The notes below the pieces were generated by a model, which saw only the letters and a program-made list of their open reading frames with translations, ran no database searches and was not told where the DNA came from. The translations under genes and the position numbers were made by a program. This document shows positions 14,406 through 22,924 of a stretch of DNA of 26,595 nucleotides, piece after piece (within the stretch, counting starts at the first letter, position 1; the number at the start of each line of letters is the position of its first letter). Source of the DNA: Prevotellaceae bacterium UBA3849 (lineage in GTDB: Bacteria; Bacteroidota; Bacteroidia; Bacteroidales; Bacteroidaceae); the NCBI GenBank assembly GCA_002392645.1, contig DGHL01000010.1:1-26595 (forward strand), given 5' to 3'.

Positions 14406-16127
14406 TTACTTAGTCACGCGGAACCAGTCCACATCTACCCATCCGCGTACCTTCTTGCCAGCAGGCTCTGCAGCACAGATACCAATCTTGGCTCCAATCC
14501 ACTTGCCTTGACGCATTGTGAAGGCATCACCGCATGGAGTGAACTTCTTACCGTCCTTAGAGTATGCGAACGTAACCTTAGCCTCATGCTTGTTATCTCC
14601 TGACTTTGTCTTGCCGCCTATATACTCTACCTTCAACTGCATATACAGGTCGCAGTGCAATGATGGCTGATAGTCTATCTTATCTGCTGCGGTAGGCTTC
14701 AGCGTAGCAAGTACCTTTACCGTCTCAGGCTTTCCCTTGTCTGCCTGCTTGCAGGTTATCTGCTGTAACTGGAACTCGTCGCCAACACGACGCAGTACAA
14801 TAGAAGAGTAGTCCATGCCCATGCAGATGATACCGCCATACTGGCCTTCATCTTTGGCAGTCATGGTGAGCTTTGCCGTAGCGGTGAAGTTGTCGGCAGG
14901 AGTCTTCTGCAACAACAGGTTGCCAGCTTCCCAAAGGTTTTTGTAGTCCTGGCTCTGACGATGGCAGAACACACGATAGTAGCCGTAAGGTGTCGGCATG
15001 CCGAAGGTCTGGTCGTAGTTAGCATGCCACTGCCACTGCTTGCCGAGCACCGAGGTATTGAACTCATCGCTCTCCACAGGGTTGCATACTGGGTATTCCT
15101 TGCCTACGTTAGGCTTCTTATATGTCAATACAGGCTGTCCGCTGTACTTCTCGGTCTTGCCGTAGGCCTTGACCTTACCAACCTTCTCACCCATGGTAGG
15201 CCAGTTGTCAACCCACTTCACAGGCTCAAGCCATACCACGCGACCATAAGCCTCCTTATCCTGGAAGTGCAGGAACCAGTCTTCGCCACTTTTCAGGTGA
15301 ATCCATCCACCCTGGTGAGGACCGTTGATGTCGGTAGTGCCCTGTGCCAACACGGTCTTGCTTTCGTAAGGACCGTAAGGTGACTTTGAACGCATGGCGA
15401 GCTGATGTCCTATAGGCACACCACCTGCAGGGCACATAATCCAGTACCAGCCATCACGCTTATAGAACTTAGGTCCTTCGGCAGTGCGGTCGTTAGTGCC
15501 GTTGCCGTCAAACACGATGACAGGGTCGCCAATCTGCTTCATGCCGTCGGCGCTCATCTCACGCACAGTCAGCACAGAGTTGAACTGGCAACGAGAGTTT
15601 GCCCAGCCGTTTACGAGGTAACACTTGCCATCCTCATCCCACAGCGGAGTAGTGTCAATCATACCCTTGCCCGGTATGACGCACTTAGGTTCAGTCCATT
15701 CACCGGCAGGGTCTTTGGCTGTCACCACGAAGACACCCAGGTCAGGGTCACCCCAATATATATAATAGGTGTGATTATACTCGTTGTATCTGATGGAAGG
15801 AGCCCACACACCGTTGCCATGCTGAGGCGTGGCATAACGGTCGTAAGGAGGCAGGGCCTTGATGGCATAGTTGATAATCTCCCAGTTAACGAGGTCTTTC
15901 GAATGGAGTATAGGAAGTCCCGGTATGCAGTTGAATGATGAAGCCGTGAGGTAGAAATCCTCACCGCTTGCACCCACGCATACGTCAGGGTCTGAGTAGT
16001 CTGCATTAATTACAGGGTTGGTGAAAGTGCCATCACCATTGTCGGGTGACCACACCTGTGACTTGTAGTTCTCCGCGCTAACCATCAATGGCAATGCAAA
16101 GAGTAAAGTTGCAATAGTCTTTTTCAT
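14406..16127 (-). CDS. Secreted glycoside hydrolase family 43 protein
   Basis: About 573 residues from ATG 16127; an earlier ATG at 16166 overlaps the -7 element and is unlikely. A signal peptide ends near 'PLMVSA'. The N-terminal five-bladed propeller carries the GH43 triad: base Asp46 in 'ADYSDPDV', modulating Asp in 'GMIDTTPLWDEDG', and acid Glu in 'RTAEGPKFYKRDG'. After about residue 330 a beta-sandwich of the kind found in two-domain GH43 enzymes continues to 'GWVDVDWFRVTK'. Family 43 enzymes invert at beta-xylosides and alpha-L-arabinofuranosides; the layout fits a xylosidase or arabinofuranosidase, but the substrate is inferred. The lipoprotein gene follows closely. Confidence 0.9.
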   Translation of the reverse strand: MKKTIATLLFALPLMVSAENYKSQVWSPDNGDGTFTNPVINADYSDPDVCVGASGEDFYLTASSFNCIPGLPILHSKDLVNWEIINYAIKALPPYDRYATPQHGNGVWAPSIRYNEYNHTYYIYWGDPDLGVFVVTAKDPAGEWTEPKCVIPGKGMIDTTPLWDEDGKCYLVNGWANSRCQFNSVLTVREMSADGMKQIGDPVIVFDGNGTNDRTAEGPKFYKRDGWYWIMCPAGGVPIGHQLAMRSKSPYGPYESKTVLAQGTTDINGPHQGGWIHLKSGEDWFLHFQDKEAYGRVVWLEPVKWVDNWPTMGEKVGKVKAYGKTEKYSGQPVLTYKKPNVGKEYPVCNPVESDEFNTSVLGKQWQWHANYDQTFGMPTPYGYYRVFCHRQSQDYKNLWEAGNLLLQKTPADNFTATAKLTMTAKDEGQYGGIICMGMDYSSIVLRRVGDEFQLQQITCKQADKGKPETVKVLATLKPTAADKIDYQPSLHCDLYMQLKVEYIGGKTKSGDNKHEAKVTFAYSKDGKKFTPCGDAFTMRQGKWIGAKIGICAAEPAGKKVRGWVDVDWFRVTK

Positions 16128-16165
16128 TGTTCTATTAATGTATTCTGTTTTCTGCATATCAGTCA

Positions 16166-16173
16166 CAAAGTTA
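16166..16173 (-). promoter_or_regulatory. -7 element of the GH43 gene
   Basis: TAACTTTG on the minus strand, giving a leader of about 30 nt to ATG 16127. The -33 region lacks a clean TTG, which may mean an activator is needed. Confidence 0.5.
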
Positions 16174-16308
16174 CAAAAAAATTATGTAATCAGATGTGTT
16201 TTAATGAGTTTTTTTCTTCACTTACCGTCAGAATATGCAAAAAGAAAAGTCTTTATACCTTCGTTGAAACAATTTTACCCTTTGTGTATCCCGTGAACAT
16301 GCGATATA

Positions 16309-17385
16309 TCATGACTCCACGTCACTGACATGCAAGTCAAAATGCCCATCATGCGAATCTATACACATCATGCCACGCTTACCTTTCTTTGTCAAAGCCA
16401 AAGCCACATGCCCCATGGTGCGTCTCATATTTATCTCTACGCAAGGATTGAGCATATAGGAGCCTTCTTCATCTCCCCTTACTATCATCATATCCACGCC
16501 TAGTGGTCCTACGTACTGCCCGGCTATGTGCTCGCCAAGGAAACGTTCCGACTCTATAATGATACGGTTAAGGCGATTAATGGGAATGTATCTGTCTATG
16601 ATGTTTTCCTTCTCCCTTTCCGTAAGCAACAAGTTACCCGTATATGCGCTACCCTTTGTCGAGAAGAGCGACAAGCCGCAACACTGCACCTTACCATCCG
16701 GCAGAGCAGTAAACTCCACAGCGAAGTCCATTTCCTTGTCGCATCTTTCCTCTGCCACCACGAAGCCTTGCCTATCTATTACGTTATGAATCCAGCGTAT
16801 GAGCGACTCGTCGTGTTCTGCTTCTCCCTCCTTAGTATATCTCACTCCACGTCCACTACTGCTCCATGGTGCCTTTATCACTATATCCTTATTATGGATA
16901 AGGAATGACATCACCTCCTCAAACGAGTCGCATGGTCTTGAGAATCCCGTCAAGCCGTCACGGTCTTTGAACGAGTCGAGCATCCTGACCGCAAGACGTC
17001 TGCTCGACAATTCACGTATTGTCTCCAGCTGTCTTATATCTGGCATCGACGTTTCTGGTACGCCTGCCTCCAGCAATGTATTGCGTATCGCCGTATTCCA
17101 TCCCCACGGAGCCACCTCTATTGTATGCTTTCCCTTGAACGTCTGCGGCAATTGGCCTAACGTCACGAACTGTGCCGCAACATGCTGCGGAACTCCTAAC
17201 GCAGAGTAATCCTGTTCTGCTTGTTCCACGTCATCCACCACAACCACGTCACCACGCTTTGCCCATAGCATCGGTATGTAACCAAGGTCGCGATGCAATT
17301 CTCTGCCTACACGCGGAGTTGTGTAATTGCTTTGGTTTGATGCCAAGGCAATGTCATGGTCAGGATTAAATACATGAATTGTCAT
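16309..17385 (-). CDS. ATP-grasp-like protein of unknown substrate
   Basis: A 358-residue protein without signal peptide or membrane segment. The middle and C-terminal parts carry ATP-grasp features: 'DIVIKAPWSSSGRGVRY' resembling the lysine and glycine-rich ATP loop, 'FVVAEERCDKEMDFAVEF', and near the end 'GPLGVDMMIV' followed by 'LNPCVEINMRRTMGHVAL', where Glu-x-Asn-x-Arg fits the metal-binding strand. The N-terminus begins 'FNPDHDIALASN', which I know only from similar uncharacterised Bacteroidota proteins. ATP-grasp enzymes ligate a carboxylate to an amine or similar group. The gene starts 5 nt after the stop of the secreted propeller gene and is surely in the same operon. Substrate unknown. 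Confidence 0.72.
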   Translation of the reverse strand: MTIHVFNPDHDIALASNQSNYTTPRVGRELHRDLGYIPMLWAKRGDVVVVDDVEQAEQDYSALGVPQHVAAQFVTLGQLPQTFKGKHTIEVAPWGWNTAIRNTLLEAGVPETSMPDIRQLETIRELSSRRLAVRMLDSFKDRDGLTGFSRPCDSFEEVMSFLIHNKDIVIKAPWSSSGRGVRYTKEGEAEHDESLIRWIHNVIDRQGFVVAEERCDKEMDFAVEFTALPDGKVQCCGLSLFSTKGSAYTGNLLLTEREKENIIDRYIPINRLNRIIIESERFLGEHIAGQYVGPLGVDMMIVRGDEEGSYMLNPCVEINMRRTMGHVALALTKKGKRGMMCIDSHDGHFDLHVSDVES

Positions 17386-17390
17386 AGCAC

Positions 17391-18695
17391 TTACCTTATA
17401 CTAAGTTCAAAAATATCCACAGCATTGCCGCCGCCATTGCTACGTCCTTGCGATGTAGTTATCAACCATTTTCCGTCGGGCGACACATCAAGGCCTACGG
17501 GGAAAGAGTCGGCTGTCATCGAACCTATCACCTTCATGCTCTGCGTATCAACCACCACGAGGCTACTGCTTGAATTGCATGCCGCAAACAAATATCTTCC
17601 GTCAGGCGATATGCAGATTGTGCGTGCACCAGGATTCACCTTGCATGTCTCAAACCCCGTCACAACGGCAGTCTTGTTCTTCATACGTCCTACCGCCTCA
17701 AGTATTTTCTTCACAGGCACACGCTGCACATAGCCTTCTATATTACAACTCATATATACATATCCGTTGCTTACCAGCATGTGGCGCGTATTCTCAAGCA
17801 TTCCGGTAAGCATACCAAGATATTCTCCTCGCCTTACATCTACGACTCCGAAACCACCATCGCCGCACATACGGCTTACCAGCAGCAGACTGTCACCCGG
17901 CAGGAACACCGTACCGCGCAACTTCAGTCCGCTGTCTGAATCACGGTCAATCTGTTTCGTAAGACTATAGTTAAGCACTAATTTCTTTGTTATTGCGGGG
18001 CATGACAAATAACGCCATGCAAACGGATCTTCACCCTCTATGTCGATTATACCTACGGTATTGTCACCCCAATGTGTAACGGCAAGCCTCTTACCATCAT
18101 GCGATACAACGACCATCTTCGGCAACGGTCCCGTCTCCATCAGCCTTACAATCTCATCTTTTTCTGTATCTATTATGCACATTGCAGATGGATCCTGCGC
18201 ATTAATGTCGAACGTGCGTCGGTAATATGGTGCCCAAAAGAAGCGTCCACCATGCGAGAAACACCCTTCCACCGGCTTTCCGTTAAAGCAGTTTACGTTT
18301 TCGAAATAATGCGTGAACGGAAACAGTTCACTCGGTTTTCCCCACAACTGAGTCTCGCTGCCGTCAAACTTATGGTCTATCACCTTCAGTTTCCTGTGCG
18401 TGACGGCATCATACACCACAGTGCAGCATCCTTCAAGCGAATTAATATAGTATTTCTTACCATCAGGACTGAAGTTCACGGACTTCGGAGAGTCTATATC
18501 ACTATCCTGTGTAATGGTATCTTCGGCATTATAGTTCTGATGTTTCGTGACAAGTCTGATTGTCAACTTGCCAGGAATCTCAAGACTGTCACCTGCCTCT
18601 ACGTGCTTTATGGGATATGTCACTGCGTGTATCCTGCTGCCACATAGCAGCATCGTAACGCTGAGCACAATAAAAATGTTTAAATGTCTATTCAT
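17391..18695 (-). CDS. Secreted YncE-like beta-propeller protein
   Basis: A 434-residue exported protein. The signal peptide ends near 'LLCGSRIHA'. The rest is a string of propeller blades of YVTN/YncE type: 'SPKSVNFSPDGKKYYINSLE', 'MVVSHDGKRLAVTHWGDNTV', 'GARTICISPDGRYLFAACNS', and 'VGLDVSPDGKWLITTSQGRS'. Such propellers bind partners or ligands rather than having a fixed reaction. It is located in the periplasm or outside. It precedes the ATP-grasp-like gene by 5 nt. No clear -7 element is seen upstream. The role is unknown. Confidence 0.85.
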   Translation of the reverse strand: MNRHLNIFIVLSVTMLLCGSRIHAVTYPIKHVEAGDSLEIPGKLTIRLVTKHQNYNAEDTITQDSDIDSPKSVNFSPDGKKYYINSLEGCCTVVYDAVTHRKLKVIDHKFDGSETQLWGKPSELFPFTHYFENVNCFNGKPVEGCFSHGGRFFWAPYYRRTFDINAQDPSAMCIIDTEKDEIVRLMETGPLPKMVVVSHDGKRLAVTHWGDNTVGIIDIEGEDPFAWRYLSCPAITKKLVLNYSLTKQIDRDSDSGLKLRGTVFLPGDSLLLVSRMCGDGGFGVVDVRRGEYLGMLTGMLENTRHMLVSNGYVYMSCNIEGYVQRVPVKKILEAVGRMKNKTAVVTGFETCKVNPGARTICISPDGRYLFAACNSSSSLVVVDTQSMKVIGSMTADSFPVGLDVSPDGKWLITTSQGRSNGGGNAVDIFELSIR

Positions 18696-18935
18696 ATTTA
18701 GTAAAGATGGGATACATTAATTACTTCCCTTTAGTCAGTGCGGTTTCTAAATTCCTCCGCCATTAATTGATTCCTTATCTTATTGGTGTACGTGTTAATA
18801 TCCTTCCTTTTTCTCTCTCTTTGTATCAACCCATTCTCTCGGTTTCAGCCTTCGCTATGCCATCTCGTAATCCTCCCCACTCCATCCAGGATATTACTAA
18901 GCGAATTTACTCGAGAATCTGTTTCTTCCTTTATC

Positions 18936-20930
18936 TTACAGCATGGCAAGAAACTCATCCTCGCCTACTATCCTTATTCCAAGTTTCTCTGCTTTTTCCA
19001 GTTTGCTTGGTCCCATATTCTCGCCTGCAAGGATGAATGATGTCTTCTTACTTATAGAACCTACATTCTTACCACCATTCTGCTCTATTATCTGCTTATA
19101 CTCGTCACGGCTATGCTGGGCAAACACTCCACTTATCACTATGCTAAGTCCTTCCAGCGCAGTACCCTGCATCTGCTGTTGCTCCTCGCTCAGTTCCATG
19201 CGCAGCCCGTAGGCTATAAGGCGATCTACTATCTCTGCGTTCTTCTGATTGCGGAAATACTCCACTATATTGACGGCTATCACTCCGCCAATACCATCCA
19301 CGTCAGTCAACTGCTCCACCGTGGCAGTGCGCAGCGCCTCTATGTTTTTGAAATGTCGTGCAAGTATCTTTGCCGTCGTCTCGCCCACCATACGTATGCC
19401 GAGCGCGAACACCACCCTTTCAAACGGTACTTGTTTCGAAGCCTCTATGGCAGCAACTATCTTGTTTGCCGATTTCTCACGATTGCCCTCATAGTTCAAC
19501 TGCTCAGGGGTGAGAGTGTAGAGATCGGCAATATTTTCTATAAGTCCTCGCTCATAGTATGTATCCACCGTCTCCGGTCCCAGACTGTCTATATTCATTG
19601 CCTTGCGGGCTATGAAGTGCTCTATCCTACCCTTTATCTGCGGTGGACATCCAGTATCGTTCGGACAGTAGTGTGCCGCCTCGCCCTCCAGCCTACGCAG
19701 TTCCGCTCCGCACTCCGGACAATGCGTAATGAAACGTACCGGTTGTGCCGACGGGTTGCGTCGCTCTACATCAACGCCCACTATCTTTGGTATTATCTCT
19801 CCGCCTTTCTCCACATACACCCAGTCGCCTTCATGCAAGTCGAACGAACGTATGAAATCCTCATTGTTCAGTGTAGCACGATGCACCCTCGTACCTGCCA
19901 GCTGCACCGTCTCCATATTCGCCACAGGTGTTATAGCTCCGGTCCTGCCCACCTGATACGTAACCTCTATCAAGCGTGTGCACACTCGTTCTGCCTTGAA
20001 TTTATAAGCTATTGCCCATCGAGGACTTTTCGCAGTGAATCCCAGATGCTTCTGTTGGCGCAGCGAGTTCACCTTCAGCACTATGCCATCGGTAGCCACT
20101 GGAAGACTCTTGCGTTGCTCATCCCAATAGGCTATGAAGTCATATATCTCCTGTAGGCTGTGCGCTTTTCTCATGCCCTCTGATATCTTGAATCCCCATG
20201 TACGTGCCTTCTCCAGACTTTCGTAGTGCCCTTCCTGGTCTGACGTGGTAATAAGGTAATACAGATATGCATCAAGTCCTCTCTCTGCCACTACCTTTGA
20301 GTCTTGGCTCTTCAGTGTTCCGCTGGCAGCATTGCGCGGATTTGCAAAGGGTTGCTCACCTATCTCTTCGCGTTCTTCATTCAGACGGTTGAACGAGTCC
20401 CACGGCATCAGTATCTCGCCTCTTATCTCAAAATTGTCAGGATAGCCCAGTCCTGGTTGCAACACCAATGGTATTGAGCGTATGGTTTTTACGTTTGTCG
20501 TTACGTCGTCGCCTTGTACGCCGTCGCCTCGCGTCACTGCCTGCGTCAACCTGCCATTCTCATAGGTCAATGATATTGACAGTCCGTCGTATTTCATCTC
20601 ACAACATACCTCAAACGGTTCTCCCTCTAATCCTCTGCTGACCTGGTTGTACCACTCCGCCACATCCTGCTCATTATACGTATTGGCAAGCGACAGCATA
20701 GGATGACGGTGTGCTACCTGTCGGAATTCCTTCGTTATGTCGCTGCCCACGCGCATGGTCGGCGAGTTGGCATCATACATCTCCGGATGTCTGGCTTCAA
20801 GGTCCTGCAGTTCGTGCATCATGAGGTCAAACTCCTGATCGGATATTATTGGTTGGTTGAGCACATAATACCTATGGTTGTGCTCATGCAGTTGACTACG
20901 TAATATATTGATTTTATCTTGTTCGGTCAT
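18936..20930 (-). CDS. ligA: NAD-dependent DNA ligase
   Basis: About 664 residues from ATG 20930; an ATG at 20954 lies in the -7 element and is unlikely. LigA seals nicks in duplex DNA using NAD+ in replication and repair. In order: the Ia domain with paired Tyr ('HNHRYYVL'), the adenylation domain with catalytic Lys113 in 'EMKYDGLS', 'VTRGDGVQGDDVT', 'NPRNAASGTLK', 'DGIVLKVN', the OB fold, a Cys4 zinc site ('CPECGAELRR' and 'YCPNDTGCP'), helix-hairpin-helix repeats, and a C-terminal BRCT domain ('GLSIVISGVF' to the end). Length is complete. It is divergent from trmD. Confidence 0.97.
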   Translation of the reverse strand: MTEQDKINILRSQLHEHNHRYYVLNQPIISDQEFDLMMHELQDLEARHPEMYDANSPTMRVGSDITKEFRQVAHRHPMLSLANTYNEQDVAEWYNQVSRGLEGEPFEVCCEMKYDGLSISLTYENGRLTQAVTRGDGVQGDDVTTNVKTIRSIPLVLQPGLGYPDNFEIRGEILMPWDSFNRLNEEREEIGEQPFANPRNAASGTLKSQDSKVVAERGLDAYLYYLITTSDQEGHYESLEKARTWGFKISEGMRKAHSLQEIYDFIAYWDEQRKSLPVATDGIVLKVNSLRQQKHLGFTAKSPRWAIAYKFKAERVCTRLIEVTYQVGRTGAITPVANMETVQLAGTRVHRATLNNEDFIRSFDLHEGDWVYVEKGGEIIPKIVGVDVERRNPSAQPVRFITHCPECGAELRRLEGEAAHYCPNDTGCPPQIKGRIEHFIARKAMNIDSLGPETVDTYYERGLIENIADLYTLTPEQLNYEGNREKSANKIVAAIEASKQVPFERVVFALGIRMVGETTAKILARHFKNIEALRTATVEQLTDVDGIGGVIAVNIVEYFRNQKNAEIVDRLIAYGLRMELSEEQQQMQGTALEGLSIVISGVFAQHSRDEYKQIIEQNGGKNVGSISKKTSFILAGENMGPSKLEKAEKLGIRIVGEDEFLAML

Positions 20931-20951
20931 ATTTGCAGATTCAGTTTTGTG

Positions 20952-20959
20952 CAAAATTA
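20952..20959 (-). promoter_or_regulatory. -7 element of ligA
   Basis: TAATTTTG on the minus strand, about 22 bp before ATG 20930. The -33 is not clear. Confidence 0.55.
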
Positions 20960-21002
20960 ATAAAAAAAAAGGAAATACTCATGTTTTTTCCAGAAAAAAG
21001 CG

Positions 21003-21010
21003 TACCTTTG
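21003..21010 (+). promoter_or_regulatory. -7 element of trmD
   Basis: TACCTTTG on the plus strand, 27 bp before the trmD ATG, divergent from the ligA element 43 bp away. The -33 sequence is only T-rich. Confidence 0.6.
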
Positions 21011-21036
21011 CACATAAATTACATAAAATTCAGTAA

Positions 21037-21714
21037 ATGCGTATAGACATTATAACCGTTCTGCCCGAAATGCTTGAAGGCTTCTTCAACGAATCCATAC
21101 TTGCCAGGGCACAGAAAAAAGGGTTGGCAGAGATACATCTGCACAACCTACGCGACTACACCCTCGACAAGTGGAAGCGCGTGGACGACTATCCTTATGG
21201 CGGCTTTGCCGGCATGGTGATGCAGTGCGAACCAATAGACCGCTGCATAAGTGCACTGAAGGCAGAACGCGACTACGACGAGGTTATATACACTTCGCCT
21301 GACGGAGAGAAGTTCAACCAGCATATTGCCAACGATCTTTCACTGAAGGGCAACATCATCATTCTCTGCGGACACTACAAAGGCATCGACCAGCGCATAC
21401 GCGACCACCTTATCACGCGTGAGATAAGCATCGGTGATTTCGTACTTACCGGTGGAGAACTTGCCGCCGCCGTTATGGCTGATGCCATCGTACGCATCAT
21501 CCCCGGTGTGATAGGCGATGAGCAGAGTGCATTGTCTGATTGTTTCCAGGACGACTTGCTGTCTGCACCTATATACACTCGTCCTGCCGACTACAAAGGT
21601 TGGAAGGTGCCCGACATACTGTTATCGGGCCACGAAGCTAAAATCAAAGAGTGGGAAATGGAGCAGGCCCTTGAACGTACCAAACGCCTGCGCCCTGACC
21701 TATTGGAGAAATAA
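21037..21714 (+). CDS. trmD: tRNA (guanine-N1-)-methyltransferase
   Basis: A 225-residue SPOUT-fold enzyme that methylates G37 of tRNAs reading codons that start with C or reading Pro and Arg codons, preventing frameshifts; it would act on the tRNA-Leu(UAG) in this window. Motifs: 'MRIDIITVLPEM' start, 'DDYPYGGFAGMVMQCEPI', 'VIYTSPDGEKFNQ' and 'ILCGHYKGIDQR', then 'EISIGDFVLTGGELAA' for the knotted S-adenosylmethionine site. Length and start are typical. It is convergent with the secreted protein gene 17 bp away, with no obvious terminator between them. Confidence 0.97.
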   Translation: MRIDIITVLPEMLEGFFNESILARAQKKGLAEIHLHNLRDYTLDKWKRVDDYPYGGFAGMVMQCEPIDRCISALKAERDYDEVIYTSPDGEKFNQHIANDLSLKGNIIILCGHYKGIDQRIRDHLITREISIGDFVLTGGELAAAVMADAIVRIIPGVIGDEQSALSDCFQDDLLSAPIYTRPADYKGWKVPDILLSGHEAKIKEWEMEQALERTKRLRPDLLEK

Positions 21715-21731
21715 TAATTCCGTCACGACAC

Positions 21732-22778
21732 TTACATATTCCTTCCTGTGTCGCCATCTGTATCGAAATCATAAATATGCCATGTGCGTGAAGTCCATGT
21801 GATATTCTTGATTTCGATATTTTTTATATTCATCACATTGGCTGTCTTATAATAATTCATCTCGCACGGCCATCCGTTATAGAAATACACGTATTCCTCA
21901 CCTACCTTGATTTCCGCGTCGGTGACCTCCATCTTGTCTATCTCCTGTGCAACATTGTCCATCACCTTGTCGCTCACAAGCAAGCCCACGGCACTGTTTG
22001 CGTAGGTCTTTATATCTTCCTTGGGTATGGTCGTCGTCGTTACCGAACTAATAAAATAGTCACCTTCATAGCCATACTCCTCACTCGACGGTCCATAGCC
22101 TATCACGAACTCCATGTGTGCCGGACTGCCTATTTCCGACTGTGTGTCCATCTCCCTCCTACCCATGGTGAAGGCATTGCCGAAGTTACTGAACAGCAGC
22201 TGCAGTTCATCGTCATTTTCCATGTATGTCTTCTCACTGACAAACTGCATACTGAACATCATCTCCAGACGAGTGCGTGGCATAATCTCATTGAGTGCCG
22301 GCACAGTGGAATACAGCGAATCGCAGATATGCTTCACCATATTGCGCGAATAGTCTTTTATCTCCTTCCAGTTCTTTATATGCTGCAGCTCGCCATATTC
22401 ATCTACGGTGAACACGGTGTGTATATCCCCCATCTTCTCATACATTGCCTGCATTATCTTTGTCATCAGAGAGTCACTCCCGAAATCCATCTTCGAGCCC
22501 ATCGGTATGCACTCTATTTCATAGCCCTCCGAGGTAGAGTCGCGCACCACGAACCTCAGGTCTGACAGGTACTGCTGGGTTATCACCGTGTCATTTCCCG
22601 TTATCTTTGCCTTGATGTGCTCATAACGGTAGTCCATCGTATCGTTCTTACAAAAGAATGCTACTACGTTAAGCATCGAATCCTGGCTCTCCTGTTGTGC
22701 TGTTACCTGTCCTCTCATCGTCATTACCGAAAGCATAACCACCAATGACGCAATAAATCTGAATGTAATGTTACTCAT
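21732..22778 (-). CDS. Secreted protein of unknown function
   Basis: A 348-residue exported protein; the signal peptide spans about residues 5-28 and ends near 'MTMRGQVTAQ'. The mature part alternates predicted strands and helices with no motif I recognise: 'DYRYEHIKAKITGNDTV', 'TVFTVDEYGELQHIKNWKE', 'YFISSVTTTTIPKEDIKTYA', 'GWPCEMNYYKTANV'. The phrase pattern of a tested value, a threshold and a time-like parameter seen in some Bacteroidota periplasmic proteins is only a loose resemblance. It has its own strong promoter, beside a long hairpin following the EF-G paralogue. No function is proposed. Confidence 0.8.
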   Translation of the reverse strand: MSNITFRFIASLVVMLSVMTMRGQVTAQQESQDSMLNVVAFFCKNDTMDYRYEHIKAKITGNDTVITQQYLSDLRFVVRDSTSEGYEIECIPMGSKMDFGSDSLMTKIMQAMYEKMGDIHTVFTVDEYGELQHIKNWKEIKDYSRNMVKHICDSLYSTVPALNEIMPRTRLEMMFSMQFVSEKTYMENDDELQLLFSNFGNAFTMGRREMDTQSEIGSPAHMEFVIGYGPSSEEYGYEGDYFISSVTTTTIPKEDIKTYANSAVGLLVSDKVMDNVAQEIDKMEVTDAEIKVGEEYVYFYNGWPCEMNYYKTANVMNIKNIEIKNITWTSRTWHIYDFDTDGDTGRNM

Positions 22779-22809
22779 CTATCTATATGTGTGTTCGATT
22801 TTTAAGGCA

Positions 22810-22840
22810 CAAAGGTAATCATTTTTTCCGAATACACAAA
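22810..22840 (-). promoter_or_regulatory. Promoter of the 21732 gene
   Basis: On the minus strand TTTG (plus 22837-22840) and TACCTTTG (22810-22817) lie 19-20 bp apart. The leader to ATG 22778 is about 25 nt. Confidence 0.75.
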
Positions 22841-22842
22841 CA

Positions 22843-22898
22843 ATAATTCTGACATTTTTCAACAACATATATAATTTGTCGAAAAATGCCAGAATTAT
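22843..22898. repeat. Long inverted repeat between EF-G paralogue and next gene
   Basis: AATAATTCTGACATTTTTC at 22842-22860 is reverse-complementary to 22881-22898 with a single A/C mismatch and a 20-nt loop. It starts 27 bp after the EF-G paralogue stop and ends directly beside the -33 of the next promoter. It may be a terminator (a T-rich tail follows on the minus strand) or a regulatory site. Confidence 0.75.
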
Positions 22899-22924
22899 TT
22901 GTATCATACCCTAAGGGCGAGTTT

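Noticed and set aside
19113..20156. 347-codon plus-strand open frame inside ligA
   Set aside because: ligA has every expected motif on the minus strand; the opposite frame has no recognisable domain.
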